Assembly (NCBI GenBank): GCA_023422485.1 | Contig: JAGTAM010000018.1 | Location: forward strand, 1-10,562 | Origin: Pseudomonadota bacterium | GTDB taxonomy: Bacteria; Pseudomonadota; Alphaproteobacteria; Rhizobiales; Beijerinckiaceae | Length of the DNA: 10,562 nt | Direction of reading: 5' to 3' | Position numbers and translations under genes: made by a program | Shown here: piece by piece, positions 1 to 6,607 of the stretch | How positions within the stretch are numbered: position 1 is the first letter of the stretch | Layout: each line of letters opens with the position of its first letter | The notes under the pieces: generated by a model | Seen by the model: only the letters and a program-made list of their open reading frames with translations | Databases searched by the model: none | What the model was told of the DNA's origin: nothing

Positions 1-49
1 CCGGCCATGCCGCCGAAAGGGTCGCCCCTGCCATCAGATCGATCCGCAT
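1..49 (-). CDS. Possible 5' end of an unidentified gene leaving the left edge
   Basis: On the minus strand an ATG at 49-47 opens a frame that stays open to the window edge and begins MRIDLMAGATLSAAWP. A GAGG sequence lies about 8 bases upstream of this ATG on the same strand, which is good Shine-Dalgarno spacing. A second in-frame ATG at 34-32 could also be the start. Only 16 codons are visible, so no family can be assigned and chance is a real possibility. If real, the gene is divergent from egtB and shares the 50-270 intergenic region with it. Confidence 0.25.
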   Translation of the reverse strand, partial: MRIDLMAGATLSAAWP

Positions 50-270
50 CACCGCCGCCTCAGGCTCGCGCATCCTTGGAAACATCGGGGCGGCGAGTGT
101 CCGGCAGCCACGGTTAAGGACACCTCACTGCGGCTGCAAAAAGGCCGCGGTTCCGGCTGGCAAGACCCGGGTGCGACACGGGGTGCGACGAACAGCTTGG
201 CGGGTCCCGGCGTTGTCATAAGGCAATCGGCGTCTATTTCCGCCGCACAACGGAGGAAGAGATTCCAACC
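50..270. other. Upstream region of egtB, no gene seen
   Basis: I see no convincing coding sequence in these 221 bases. There is a small GCGGC/GCCGC inverted repeat (130-134 with 144-148) around an A-rich loop, and it is not followed by a T run. The base composition is slightly less GC-rich near the egtB start, as expected of a promoter region. Confidence 0.4.
213..240 (+). promoter_or_regulatory. Weak sigma-70-like promoter candidate for egtB
   Basis: TTGTCA at 213-218 matches TTGACA at five of six positions. After a 16-base spacer comes TATTTC at 235-240, which matches TATAAT at only three of six. This would place transcription start just before the egtB ribosome binding site, leaving a short leader. 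The -10 match is poor, so this is only the best candidate seen, not a firm call. Confidence 0.25.
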
Positions 271-1533
271 ATGGCAGCCGTCGCAGCCCATCTCACCCAA
301 CCTGAGAGCGGCACGGCCTTCCCGCCGCCCCCGCTCGACGCCCGCCCGATCGACCGCGACGCCTGGATCGCGGCCTTCCGCACCGTCCGCGACGAGACCG
401 AGCGGCGTGCCGCCCCGCTCTCGCCGGAGGACCAGCAGATCCAGTCGATGGAGGATGCGAGCCCGACCAAGTGGCACCGGGCGCACACGACGTGGTTCTT
501 CGAGCAGTTCCTGCTGCGCGAGCACCTGCCGGGCTACGCCATCTACGACGAGCGCCTGCACTACCTGTTCAATTCCTATTACGTGCAGGCCGGCCCCCGG
601 CAGCCGCGCTTCATGCGCGGGATGATCACCCGGCCGACGTCGGCGGAGACCGCCGCCTACCGCGCCCATGTCGATCGCGCGGTCACGGTGTGGCTGCGCG
701 AGACCTCCGACACGGCGCTGGAGCGGGCGCTGCCGATCCTGGAGATCGGCCTCTACCACGAGCAGCAGCATCAGGAGCTGATGTTCACCGACATCCTGCA
801 CGCTTTCGCGCAGAACCCGCTCGATCCGGCCTACGACGCGGCCTGGTCGATGCCCAAGGCGCAGGCAGACGCCGGCAAGGCTGCCCTGGAAAGAGGCATC
901 GCCCAGATCGGCCATGACGGAAGCGGCTTCGCCTTCGACAACGAGAGCCCGCGCCACGACGTGCTGATGCTCGGCACCACCATCGACCGTGGCCTCGTGA
1001 CGAACCGCGACTGGCTGGCCTTCATCGAAGACGGCGGCTACGCGCGGCCGGAGCTTTGGCTCAACGAGGGCTGGCTGTGCGTGCAGCGCGAAGGCTGGGA
1101 CGCGCCGGGCTACTGGCGTCGCGAGTCTGAGGGCTGGTCGATGATGTCGCTCGCCGGCCGCAGGGCCGTCGATCCGGCGGCGCCGGTCACCCATGTCAGC
1201 TACTTCGAGGCCGATGCCTATGCCCGCTGGGCCGGACGCGATCTGCCGACGGAAGCCGAGTGGGAAGTCGCCGCTCGCGGCGGCCTGATCGACGACGCCT
1301 TCGGCCTCGTCTGGCAATGGACCCGCAGCGCCTACGGACCCTATCCGGGCTACCGGCCGGTGCCGGGAGCGCTCGGCGAGTACAACGGCAAGTTCATGTC
1401 GAGCCAGTACGTGCTGCGCGGCTCCTCGGTCGCCACGCCGGACGGACATGCGCGGCCCGGCTACCGCAACTTCTTCTACCCGCATCAGCGCTGGCAGTTC
1501 ACCGGCCTGCGGCTCGCCGACGCGCGAGGCTGA
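271..1533 (+). CDS. egtB: Ergothioneine biosynthesis protein EgtB (hercynine sulfoxide synthase)
   Basis: A 420-residue non-heme iron enzyme of the cytoplasm that uses O2 to form the C-S bond between hercynine and a cysteine-type thiol, giving a sulfoxide precursor of ergothioneine. The N-terminal DinB-like half (about 30-190) carries the iron ligands: His72 in AHTTWF, and His163 and His167 in HEQQHQE. The C-terminal half (about 215-418) is an FGE-sulfatase/C-type-lectin-like domain with PTEAEWE (326-332), VWQWTRSAY and GEYNGKF. The segment between EWEVAA and VWQW is only about a dozen residues, shorter than I recall for most family members. Residues FNSYY (100-104) and RNFFYPHQRW (399-408) resemble EgtBs that take cysteine rather than gamma-glutamylcysteine; that substrate call is inference. 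The start is supported by GGAGGAAGAG at 252-261. egtD follows after 43 bp, so the two are probably co-transcribed. Family assignment is firm. Confidence 0.95.
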   Translation: MAAVAAHLTQPESGTAFPPPPLDARPIDRDAWIAAFRTVRDETERRAAPLSPEDQQIQSMEDASPTKWHRAHTTWFFEQFLLREHLPGYAIYDERLHYLFNSYYVQAGPRQPRFMRGMITRPTSAETAAYRAHVDRAVTVWLRETSDTALERALPILEIGLYHEQQHQELMFTDILHAFAQNPLDPAYDAAWSMPKAQADAGKAALERGIAQIGHDGSGFAFDNESPRHDVLMLGTTIDRGLVTNRDWLAFIEDGGYARPELWLNEGWLCVQREGWDAPGYWRRESEGWSMMSLAGRRAVDPAAPVTHVSYFEADAYARWAGRDLPTEAEWEVAARGGLIDDAFGLVWQWTRSAYGPYPGYRPVPGALGEYNGKFMSSQYVLRGSSVATPDGHARPGYRNFFYPHQRWQFTGLRLADARG

Positions 1534-1576
1534 TCGCCCGCCTCGCCCAATCCTCCCGCGGTCCCGGAGACAGCCT

Positions 1577-2554
1577 TTGACGATCGACCCCCGCCTCACG
1601 GCCGCCAGCCCCGCCGCTCCCCTCTCCGAGAACGGCCTGTTCCTGGCCGATGTCTGGAACGGGCTCGGCGCGAGCCCGAAGGTGCTGCCGGCCAAGTATT
1701 TCTACGACACGGCCGGCTCCGCCCTGTTCGAGCAGATCACCGTCCTGCCGGAATACTACCCGACCCGAACCGAACTCGGCATCCTCGACGCGCGCGGTCC
1801 CGAGATCGCGGCGCTGCTGCCGGAGGGCGCAGCACTCGTCGAGTTCGGCAGCGGCTCGACCGCCAAGCTGCGGCGCCTGCTGCGTCACCTGCCGGGGCTC
1901 TCGGCCTATCTGCCCGTCGATGTCTCGGGGGAATTCCTGCGCGAACAGGCCGTGACGCTGCGCGGCGACTTTCCCGACCTCGCCGTCGAACCCGTGGTCG
2001 CCGACTTCACCCGGCCCTTTGCTCTGCCGGAGGGCTTCGAGAACCGGGCGCTGGCCGGCTTCTTCCCCGGCTCCACCATCGGCAATTTCGAGCCGGGCGA
2101 GGCGGCCCGCCTGCTCGACGTGTTCGGGCGCATCCTCGGCGCGGGGGCGACGCTGGTGCTCGGCGTCGATCTCGTGAAGGACCGCTCGGTTTTGGAGGCG
2201 GCCTACGACGACGCGGCCGGCGTCACCGCCGCATTCAATCTCAATCTCCTCCACCGCATCAACCGCGAGCTCGACGGCGAGATCGACCCGGACACCTTCG
2301 CCCACCGGGCCTTCTTCAACGAGACGGCCTCGCGCATCGAGATGCATCTGGTCAGCCGGCGGGCGCAGAGCGTGCGCGTCGCCGGGCGCGGCTTCGCCTT
2401 CGCGGAAGGCGAATCGATCCACACCGAGAACAGCTACAAGTACACCCTCGACGACTTCCGGGCGCTCGCCGCCCGCGCCGGCTGGGCTTCGGTCGAAGCC
2501 TGGACCGATCGGGACGGTTTGTTCGCGGTCCATGCCCTGCGGCGGCAGGGCTAA
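1577..2554 (+). CDS. egtD: L-histidine N(alpha)-methyltransferase EgtD, TTG start
   Basis: A SAM-dependent methyltransferase that converts histidine to hercynine (N,N,N-trimethylhistidine), the first committed step of ergothioneine synthesis. I place the start at TTG 1577, preceded by GGAGA (1566-1570) at 6-base spacing. This gives 325 residues, close to the roughly 320 usual for EgtD. The in-frame ATG at 1448 would overlap egtB by 86 bp and add a low-complexity tail. Visible motifs are YFYDTAGSALFEQI (41-54), EYYPTRTE (59-66), the SAM loop FGSGS (90-94), PVDVSGEFL (113-121), FPGSTIGN (163-170) and HTENSYKY (282-289). Glu284 and Ser286 match the histidine-binding Glu and Ser of mycobacterial EgtD, and Gly165 and Asn170 match its other substrate-binding residues (from memory). 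It sits 43 bp after egtB and is probably translated from the same mRNA. TTG may lower its expression relative to egtB. Confidence 0.95.
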   Translation: MTIDPRLTAASPAAPLSENGLFLADVWNGLGASPKVLPAKYFYDTAGSALFEQITVLPEYYPTRTELGILDARGPEIAALLPEGAALVEFGSGSTAKLRRLLRHLPGLSAYLPVDVSGEFLREQAVTLRGDFPDLAVEPVVADFTRPFALPEGFENRALAGFFPGSTIGNFEPGEAARLLDVFGRILGAGATLVLGVDLVKDRSVLEAAYDDAAGVTAAFNLNLLHRINRELDGEIDPDTFAHRAFFNETASRIEMHLVSRRAQSVRVAGRGFAFAEGESIHTENSYKYTLDDFRALAARAGWASVEAWTDRDGLFAVHALRRQG

Positions 2555-2560
2555 GAGTGC

Positions 2561-2627
2561 CTCACAAAACGCCGGGTCACTGACCGTTCTCGCTTTGGCG
2601 AGGACAGCGCAGTGGACGCATTGTGAG
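2561..2627. repeat. Nested imperfect palindrome after egtD
   Basis: The element is bounded by a perfect inverted repeat, CTCACAA (2561-2567) and TTGTGAG (2621-2627). Inside are GTCACTG paired with CAGTGGAC (one bulge), and at the centre GTTCTCGC-TTTG-GCGAGGAC, an 8-bp stem with one G-U pair. The strand would fold into a long interrupted hairpin starting 7 bp after the egtD stop. It could be a transcription end or mRNA-stabilising structure for the egtBD transcript, a dispersed palindromic repeat, or a miniature element. No T run follows, so it is not a classical intrinsic terminator. Clear flanking target duplications were not found. Confidence 0.6.
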
Positions 2628-2660
2628 AGACACGAAGCTGAGCCGTTGATTGCGTCGCCG

Positions 2661-2718
2661 CGGTGCCCGACGAAACAATCGGGCATCGCCACAACATCGG
2701 CCGGCAATGCGGGCCGAT
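2661..2718. other. Two tandem hairpins upstream of the DUF992-like gene
   Basis: The first stem pairs 2661-2670 with 2679-2688: ten base pairs including one G-U, with loop CGAAACAA. The second pairs ATCGGCC (2696-2702) with GGCCGAT (2712-2718), seven perfect pairs around a 9-base loop. They follow the large palindrome at 2561-2627 and precede a smaller hairpin, so nearly the whole gap can fold. They could be part of a 5' leader, a small RNA, or a composite repeat. No known riboswitch was recognised. Confidence 0.45.
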
Positions 2719-2734
2719 CATGGTTAACGGCAAC

Positions 2735-2750
2735 GCCTCCTCGGGGAGGC
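2735..2750 (+). other. Short hairpin in the 5' leader of the DUF992-like gene
   Basis: GCCTCC (2735-2740) and GGAGGC (2745-2750) form a perfect 6-bp stem with a 4-base loop. GGTT (2722-2725) and AACC (2752-2755) could extend it after an internal loop. It ends 13 bases before the GGAG ribosome binding site at 2764-2767, so it could affect translation or mRNA stability. There is no T run, so a terminator role is unlikely. Confidence 0.4.
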
Positions 2751-2775
2751 GAACCTTCCCTACGGAGCCGTTTCC

Positions 2776-3216
2776 ATGCGCACGATCCTCGCCGCCCTCG
2801 CCGTGACGACCTTTGCCGCCGCGACTCTCGCCACCGCCGCCGACGCGCGCACGGCCGATGCCACCGGAGAGGGCAGGGTGGCCGGAACGCTGACCTGCGA
2901 GACGCGCACCGATCTCGGGCTCGTCTTCGGCACGGCGCGGATCGCTGCCTGCACCTTCGTCACCGAGGACGGCCAGCGCCAGCCCTACGCCGCACTGCTT
3001 CCGCCGCGCGAGGTCGAGGCGGGTCCGCACGTTCTGGCTTGGCGGGTGGTCACCGCCGATGGGACCAGCCGCCCCGGCTTCCTGGACGGCAGCTTCAACG
3101 GTGACGCCGCAGGCGCCCTGCACGGTGCAGCGGCGCGCCTCGCCCCGCTCGACGCTGTGAAGGAGACAAGCCTTCGCCTCGCCGCGGAGAGCCGCACGGA
3201 GATCGGCCTGCGCTGA
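2776..3216 (+). CDS. Secreted DUF992-like protein of unknown function
   Basis: A 146-residue protein with a typical Sec signal peptide: MRTILAALAV, an alanine-rich hydrophobic stretch to about residue 20, and a likely cleavage after ADA (22-24). The mature part contains AGTLTC (36-41), GLVFGTARIAACTF (48-61) and a final TSLRLAAESRTEIGLR. This order resembles the DUF992 family of small exported alphaproteobacterial proteins, which usually show GTLTC, G-x-I-I-G-S, CTF and a similar C-terminal strand. The match is from memory and divergent. Cys41 and Cys59 are the only cysteines in the mature part and may form a disulfide in the periplasm. The start is supported by GGAG at 2764-2767 with 8-base spacing. 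It lies 221 bp after egtD behind a structured gap, so it is probably a separate transcript. No biochemical role is known to me. Confidence 0.75.
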   Translation: MRTILAALAVTTFAAATLATAADARTADATGEGRVAGTLTCETRTDLGLVFGTARIAACTFVTEDGQRQPYAALLPPREVEAGPHVLAWRVVTADGTSRPGFLDGSFNGDAAGALHGAAARLAPLDAVKETSLRLAAESRTEIGLR

Positions 3217-3226
3217 CGGCCCGCAC

Positions 3227-3667
3227 CTACAATCGGCAGGCGCCGGACAACGCTTCGTTCTCCGCGCTCGTGAACAGGCGCGAGCGGATGTGGAAGCGCT
3301 TCTCGCGGCCATTCTCGAGCGAGAACATGCCGCCGCGTCCGGGCACGACGTCGAGCATGATGTGGGTGTGCTTCCAAACCTCGAACTGCGAGCGCGAGAT
3401 GAAGAAATCCGCGCCGCCGACCCGGCCGAGATGCACGTCGCCGTCGCCGGTGATGAAGTCGCCGACGGCGTAGCACATCGGCGACGAGCCGTCGCAGCAG
3501 CCGCCGGACTGATGGAACATCACCGGGCCGTACTCCGCCTTGAGTTCCTCGATCAGCTCCAGCGCCGCCGGCGTTGCGGTCACCCGCAGGGGCGTGCCGG
3601 AATTGTCCGCCTGCTCGGCGGTGACGGGTTCGACGCGCTCGGCGGCGGGGCTCGCGGTCTCGCTCAT
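3227..3667 (-). CDS. DUF779 family protein
   Basis: A 146-residue soluble protein recognised as DUF779 by HQSGGCCDGSSPMCY (52-66), the central DFFISRSQFEVWKHTH (87-102) and the C-terminal FSLENG-x5-FHIRSRLF (115-132). Cys57, Cys58, Cys65 and several histidines (52, 100, 102, 126) suggest metal or redox chemistry, but this is inference and no activity is known to me. DUF779 genes are often found next to NAD-dependent aldehyde dehydrogenases for short-chain alcohol or aldehyde oxidation (general knowledge). No such gene is present here, so it is an orphan in this window. The start ATG at 3667-3665 is preceded on the minus strand by GGGAGAGGA at good spacing. The first 25 residues are polar and poorly conserved in style. 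It converges on the DUF992-like gene with 10 bp between stops and is divergent from nasA. Confidence 0.9.
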   Translation of the reverse strand: MSETASPAAERVEPVTAEQADNSGTPLRVTATPAALELIEELKAEYGPVMFHQSGGCCDGSSPMCYAVGDFITGDGDVHLGRVGGADFFISRSQFEVWKHTHIMLDVVPGRGGMFSLENGREKRFHIRSRLFTSAENEALSGACRL

Positions 3668-3707
3668 GGCTTCCTCTCCCTGGTCGTTCTCTCGTGGTCA
3701 TCTGAGG

Positions 3708-3735
3708 CCGGTCCGGCGGAAGTCCAAGGGACCGG
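3708..3735. other. Inverted repeat in the DUF779-nasA intergenic region
   Basis: CCGGTCC (3708-3714) and GGACCGG (3729-3735) form a perfect 7-bp inverted repeat with a 14-base spacer, between the divergent DUF779 and nasA genes. It could be an operator or a leader hairpin of the DUF779 transcript. It does not match the NtrC consensus (TGCACC-N5-GGTGCA), so I assign no regulator. Confidence 0.35.
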
Positions 3736-3836
3736 GTATCCGGCCGCCAGCGCCGTCGACGATAGCAGAGGAACTCCGCCGACCCCCACCGATATGGCCG
3801 GGCGCCTCACACAACCTCAGGTGGCGACCCAGTGAG

Positions 3837-3852
3837 CGGCCCGACTTTTGCT
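3837..3852 (+). promoter_or_regulatory. Sigma-54 (RpoN) promoter of nasA
   Basis: The sequence CGGCCCGACTTTTGCT has GG at 3838-3839 and GC at 3850-3851 with exactly 10 bases between them, the strict spacing of -24/-12 promoters. Against the consensus TGGCACG-N4-TTGCW, only the first T and the A of GCAC differ. Transcription would start near 3863, giving about a 40-base leader before the nasA ATG. Sigma-54 with NtrC is the known mode of control for assimilatory nitrate genes in several proteobacteria. I saw no clear NtrC binding site upstream, so the activator is inferred. Confidence 0.7.
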
Positions 3853-3901
3853 ATTCCCTGCGAAACGTCCCTGCGACGAAAAAATCCGCCGAGGATTCAT
3901 G

Positions 3902-6589
3902 ATGTCTCAGCCCGCCTCCGACCGCACCGCCCCCACCGTGAAGACGACCTGCCCCTATTGCGGCGTCGGCTGCGGCGTGCTCGCGACGCCGGACGGCCAG
4001 GGCGGTGTGGCGATCGCCGGCGACCCCGACCATCCGGCGAATTTCGGCCGCCTCTGCTCCAAGGGCTCGGCGCTCGGCGAGACGGTCGATCTCGGCGACC
4101 GGCTGCTCGATCCGATCGTGGACGGTCGGACCGCGACCTGGGAGGGCGCGCTCGGCACCGTGGCCGGCGGCTTGAGGCGGATCGCCGAGCAGCACGGGCC
4201 GGACGCGATCGCCTTCTACCTCTCGGGCCAGATCCTGACGGAGGATTATTACGTCGCCAACAAGCTGGCGAAGGGCTTTCTCGGCACGCCGCACGTCGAT
4301 ACCAATTCGCGGCTGTGCATGTCCTCGGCGGTCGCCGCCCACCGCCGCGCCTTCGGCTCGGACACGGTGCCCGGCTGCTACGAGGATCTCGACGAGGCCG
4401 ACCTGATCGTGCTCGTCGGCTCCAACGCCGCGTGGTGCCACCCGATCCTGTTCCGGCGGATGATGGATGCCCGCAAGAACCGCGGCACGAAGATCGTCAC
4501 CGTCGATCCCCGCCGAACGCAGACCGGTGAGGAGGCCGACCTCCATCTCGGCCTCCAGTCGGGCACCGATACCGCGCTCTTCTCCGGCCTGCTGGTGCAT
4601 CTGGCCGGCATGGGCAAGCTGGACCTGCGCTTCATCGAGGCGCACACCGCCGGCTTTGAGGGCGCCCTGGAGCGCGCCCGACAGATCGCGCCGGACATCG
4701 CCGCCACCGCCCGCGCCACGGGCCTCGCGGAAGCCGACGTGCAGGCCTTCTTCGAGCTGTTCGCCCGGACGAAGCGCGTCGTCACCGGCTTCAGCCAGGG
4801 GGCGAACCAGTCGGCGCAGGGCACCGACAAGGGCAACGCCATCATCAACTGCCACCTTGCCACCGGCCGGATCGGCCAGCCCGGCATGGGCCCGCTCTCG
4901 CTCACCGGCCAGCCCAACGCCATGGGCGGGCGCGAGGTCGGCGGCTTGGCCAACATGCTCGCCGCCCACATGCACTTCGCGCCGGAAGAGGTGGACCGGG
5001 TCCGCCGCTTCTGGAAGGCGCCCAACATCATCACCGGCGAGGGCATGAAGGCGGTCGCCCTGTTCGAGGCGATCGAGCGGGGCAAGATCAAGGCGCTCTG
5101 GGTGATCGGCACCAACCCGCTCGTCTCGATGCCGCGAGCCGACCGGATCCGCGAGGCGATCAAGGGACTGGACCTCTACGTCGTCTCGGAGGCGGTCGCG
5201 AACAGCGACAGCGCCTGCGCGACGGGTAAGAGGACGGTGCTGCTGCCGGCGCTCGCCTGGGGCGAGAAGGACGGCACGGTGACCAATTCCGAGCGCCGCA
5301 TCTCGCGCCAGCGCGCCTTCCTGAAGGCACCGGGGCAGGCGCGGGCGGATTGGTCGATCCTGTGCGACGTCGCCCGTCGCCTCGGGCACGGCGACGCCTT
5401 CGCCTACAGGTCGGCTGCCGAGATCTTCCGCGAGCACGCCGCGCTCTCGGCCTTCGAGAACGAGGGAAGCCGCGACTTCGACCTCGGCGGCCTCGCCGAG
5501 ATGAGCGAGCGTGCCTACGACGCCCATCTGCCGATGCAGTGGCCGGTGCCGAAGCGCGGGCCGGAGGCGAAGAAGGGCCGTGCCCGGCTCTTCGCCGACG
5601 GACGCTTCTACACCTTCGACCAACGCGCCCGCTTCGTCGCGGTGCAGCCGCCGGCCCTGGCGCAGCCCGTCACCGCCGAGCGCCCGCTGGTGCTCAACAC
5701 CGGCCGCATCCGCGACCACTGGCACACCATGACCCGCACGGGCAAAAGCCAGCGCCTCTCCGCCCACCGCGCCGTGCCCTTCGTCGAGGTCCATCCCGAC
5801 GACGCGGCCCGTTACCGCCTGAGCGACGGGGGCTTTGCCCGCGTCGCGACCGAGCTCGGCAGCGCGATCCTCGAAGTGATGGTGACGGACGCCGTTCTGC
5901 CGGGCTCGATCTTCGTGCCGATGCACTGGTCCGACATGACCGCCTCGAACGGGCGCGCGGCGGCGCTCGCCCGCGGCATCGCCGATCCGGTCTCGGGCCA
6001 GCCGGAACTGAAGGCGACGCCCGCTTCCGTCGAGGCCGTGGCCTACCGGTCCCGCGGCTACCTGCTGACGCGGGACACCCAGGCTGCGCCCGCCGGCTGG
6101 TGGTGGGCGCGGGCGACCGTGCAGGGCGGCTCGGGCCTCATCTTCGCGACCCAGGAGGGCTCGCGGGAGATGGCTTTGTCCGTGCGCGGACTGTTTCCCG
6201 GCCACGAACTGGCCGAGTACGTCGATCACGCCCGCGGGCTCTACCGCTGCGCCGTCTATCGCGACGGCCGTCTCGTCGCGGCGCTCGCCGTGGCACCGGG
6301 GGACCGGCGGCCGGACTGGGAAATCGCCAAGGGGATCTTCGCCAGCCCCGACATCGAGGCTTTCGACCGGCGCGCCCTGCTCTCGGGCCGGGCGGCCTCG
6401 GCCTCGGCCGGGCCGGTGGTCTGCGCCTGCCACGGCGTCGGGCTCGACGTCATCACCGGGGCGATCGCGGCCGGAGCGGGCTCGGTCGAGGCGGTGGGCG
6501 CGGCCTGCAAGGCGGGAACGAATTGCGGCTCTTGCATCCCCGAGATCCGCAAGCTGCTGTCGCCGACGCTTGCGCGCAGCGCCGCGTAG
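3902..6589 (+). CDS. nasA: Assimilatory nitrate reductase, large catalytic subunit NasA
   Basis: An 895-residue cytoplasmic molybdenum enzyme that reduces nitrate to nitrite. The N-terminal [4Fe-4S] motif is Cys17-x2-Cys20-x3-Cys24 with Cys52 (TCPYCGVGCGV, then GRLCSKGSA). The expected Mo-ligand cysteine is Cys139 in NSRLCMSSAV. Assimilatory-type signatures follow: GFSQGANQSAQGTDKGNAI (296-314) and GQPNAMGGREVGGLANML (336-353). The molybdopterin-dinucleotide-binding domain begins near residue 593 (LNTGRIRDHWHTMTRTG) and includes PMHWSDM. A BFD-like [2Fe-2S] domain forms the C-terminus, with Cys841, Cys843, Cys875 and Cys878. There is no Tat signal, fitting a cytoplasmic enzyme. ATG 3902 is preferred because GAGGA (3891-3895) lies 6 bases away; the adjacent ATG 3899 is possible. 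TTG 3848 lies inside the sigma-54 promoter and is rejected. It is followed by cysG. No nitrite reductase or transporter gene is in view. Confidence 0.95.
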   Translation: MSQPASDRTAPTVKTTCPYCGVGCGVLATPDGQGGVAIAGDPDHPANFGRLCSKGSALGETVDLGDRLLDPIVDGRTATWEGALGTVAGGLRRIAEQHGPDAIAFYLSGQILTEDYYVANKLAKGFLGTPHVDTNSRLCMSSAVAAHRRAFGSDTVPGCYEDLDEADLIVLVGSNAAWCHPILFRRMMDARKNRGTKIVTVDPRRTQTGEEADLHLGLQSGTDTALFSGLLVHLAGMGKLDLRFIEAHTAGFEGALERARQIAPDIAATARATGLAEADVQAFFELFARTKRVVTGFSQGANQSAQGTDKGNAIINCHLATGRIGQPGMGPLSLTGQPNAMGGREVGGLANMLAAHMHFAPEEVDRVRRFWKAPNIITGEGMKAVALFEAIERGKIKALWVIGTNPLVSMPRADRIREAIKGLDLYVVSEAVANSDSACATGKRTVLLPALAWGEKDGTVTNSERRISRQRAFLKAPGQARADWSILCDVARRLGHGDAFAYRSAAEIFREHAALSAFENEGSRDFDLGGLAEMSERAYDAHLPMQWPVPKRGPEAKKGRARLFADGRFYTFDQRARFVAVQPPALAQPVTAERPLVLNTGRIRDHWHTMTRTGKSQRLSAHRAVPFVEVHPDDAARYRLSDGGFARVATELGSAILEVMVTDAVLPGSIFVPMHWSDMTASNGRAAALARGIADPVSGQPELKATPASVEAVAYRSRGYLLTRDTQAAPAGWWWARATVQGGSGLIFATQEGSREMALSVRGLFPGHELAEYVDHARGLYRCAVYRDGRLVAALAVAPGDRRPDWEIAKGIFASPDIEAFDRRALLSGRAASASAGPVVCACHGVGLDVITGAIAAGAGSVEAVGAACKAGTNCGSCIPEIRKLLSPTLARSAA

Positions 6590-6607
6590 GCGCAGTTTTC
6601 AGGCTCT

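Noticed and set aside
1448..1576. Earlier ATG start for egtD
   Set aside because: It overlaps the egtB coding end by 86 bp and adds a low-complexity tail absent from the family; TTG 1577 has a proper ribosome binding site.
49..1695. Long open frame on the minus strand opposite egtB
   Set aside because: Its translation is arginine- and glycine-rich with no family signature. It lies entirely antisense to egtB and the egtD start, whose motifs are unmistakable. Such shadows are expected at this GC content.
1499..2707. 402-codon minus-strand frame opposite egtD
   Set aside because: No family features, and its start lies in the hairpin-rich gap without a convincing ribosome binding site.
3668..3836. 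NtrC enhancer sites upstream of nasA
   Set aside because: I looked for TGCACC-N5-GGTGCA-like pairs and saw none convincing; the 3708-3735 inverted repeat does not fit.
3848..3901. N-terminal extension of nasA from TTG 3848
   Set aside because: The TTG lies inside the -12 element of the sigma-54 promoter, has no good ribosome binding site, and the added residues do not resemble NasA proteins.
3851..6433. 860-codon open frame on the minus strand opposite nasA
   Set aside because: Low-complexity composition, no recognisable domain, and complete antisense overlap with a well-conserved nitrate reductase. It also covers the sigma-54 promoter region.
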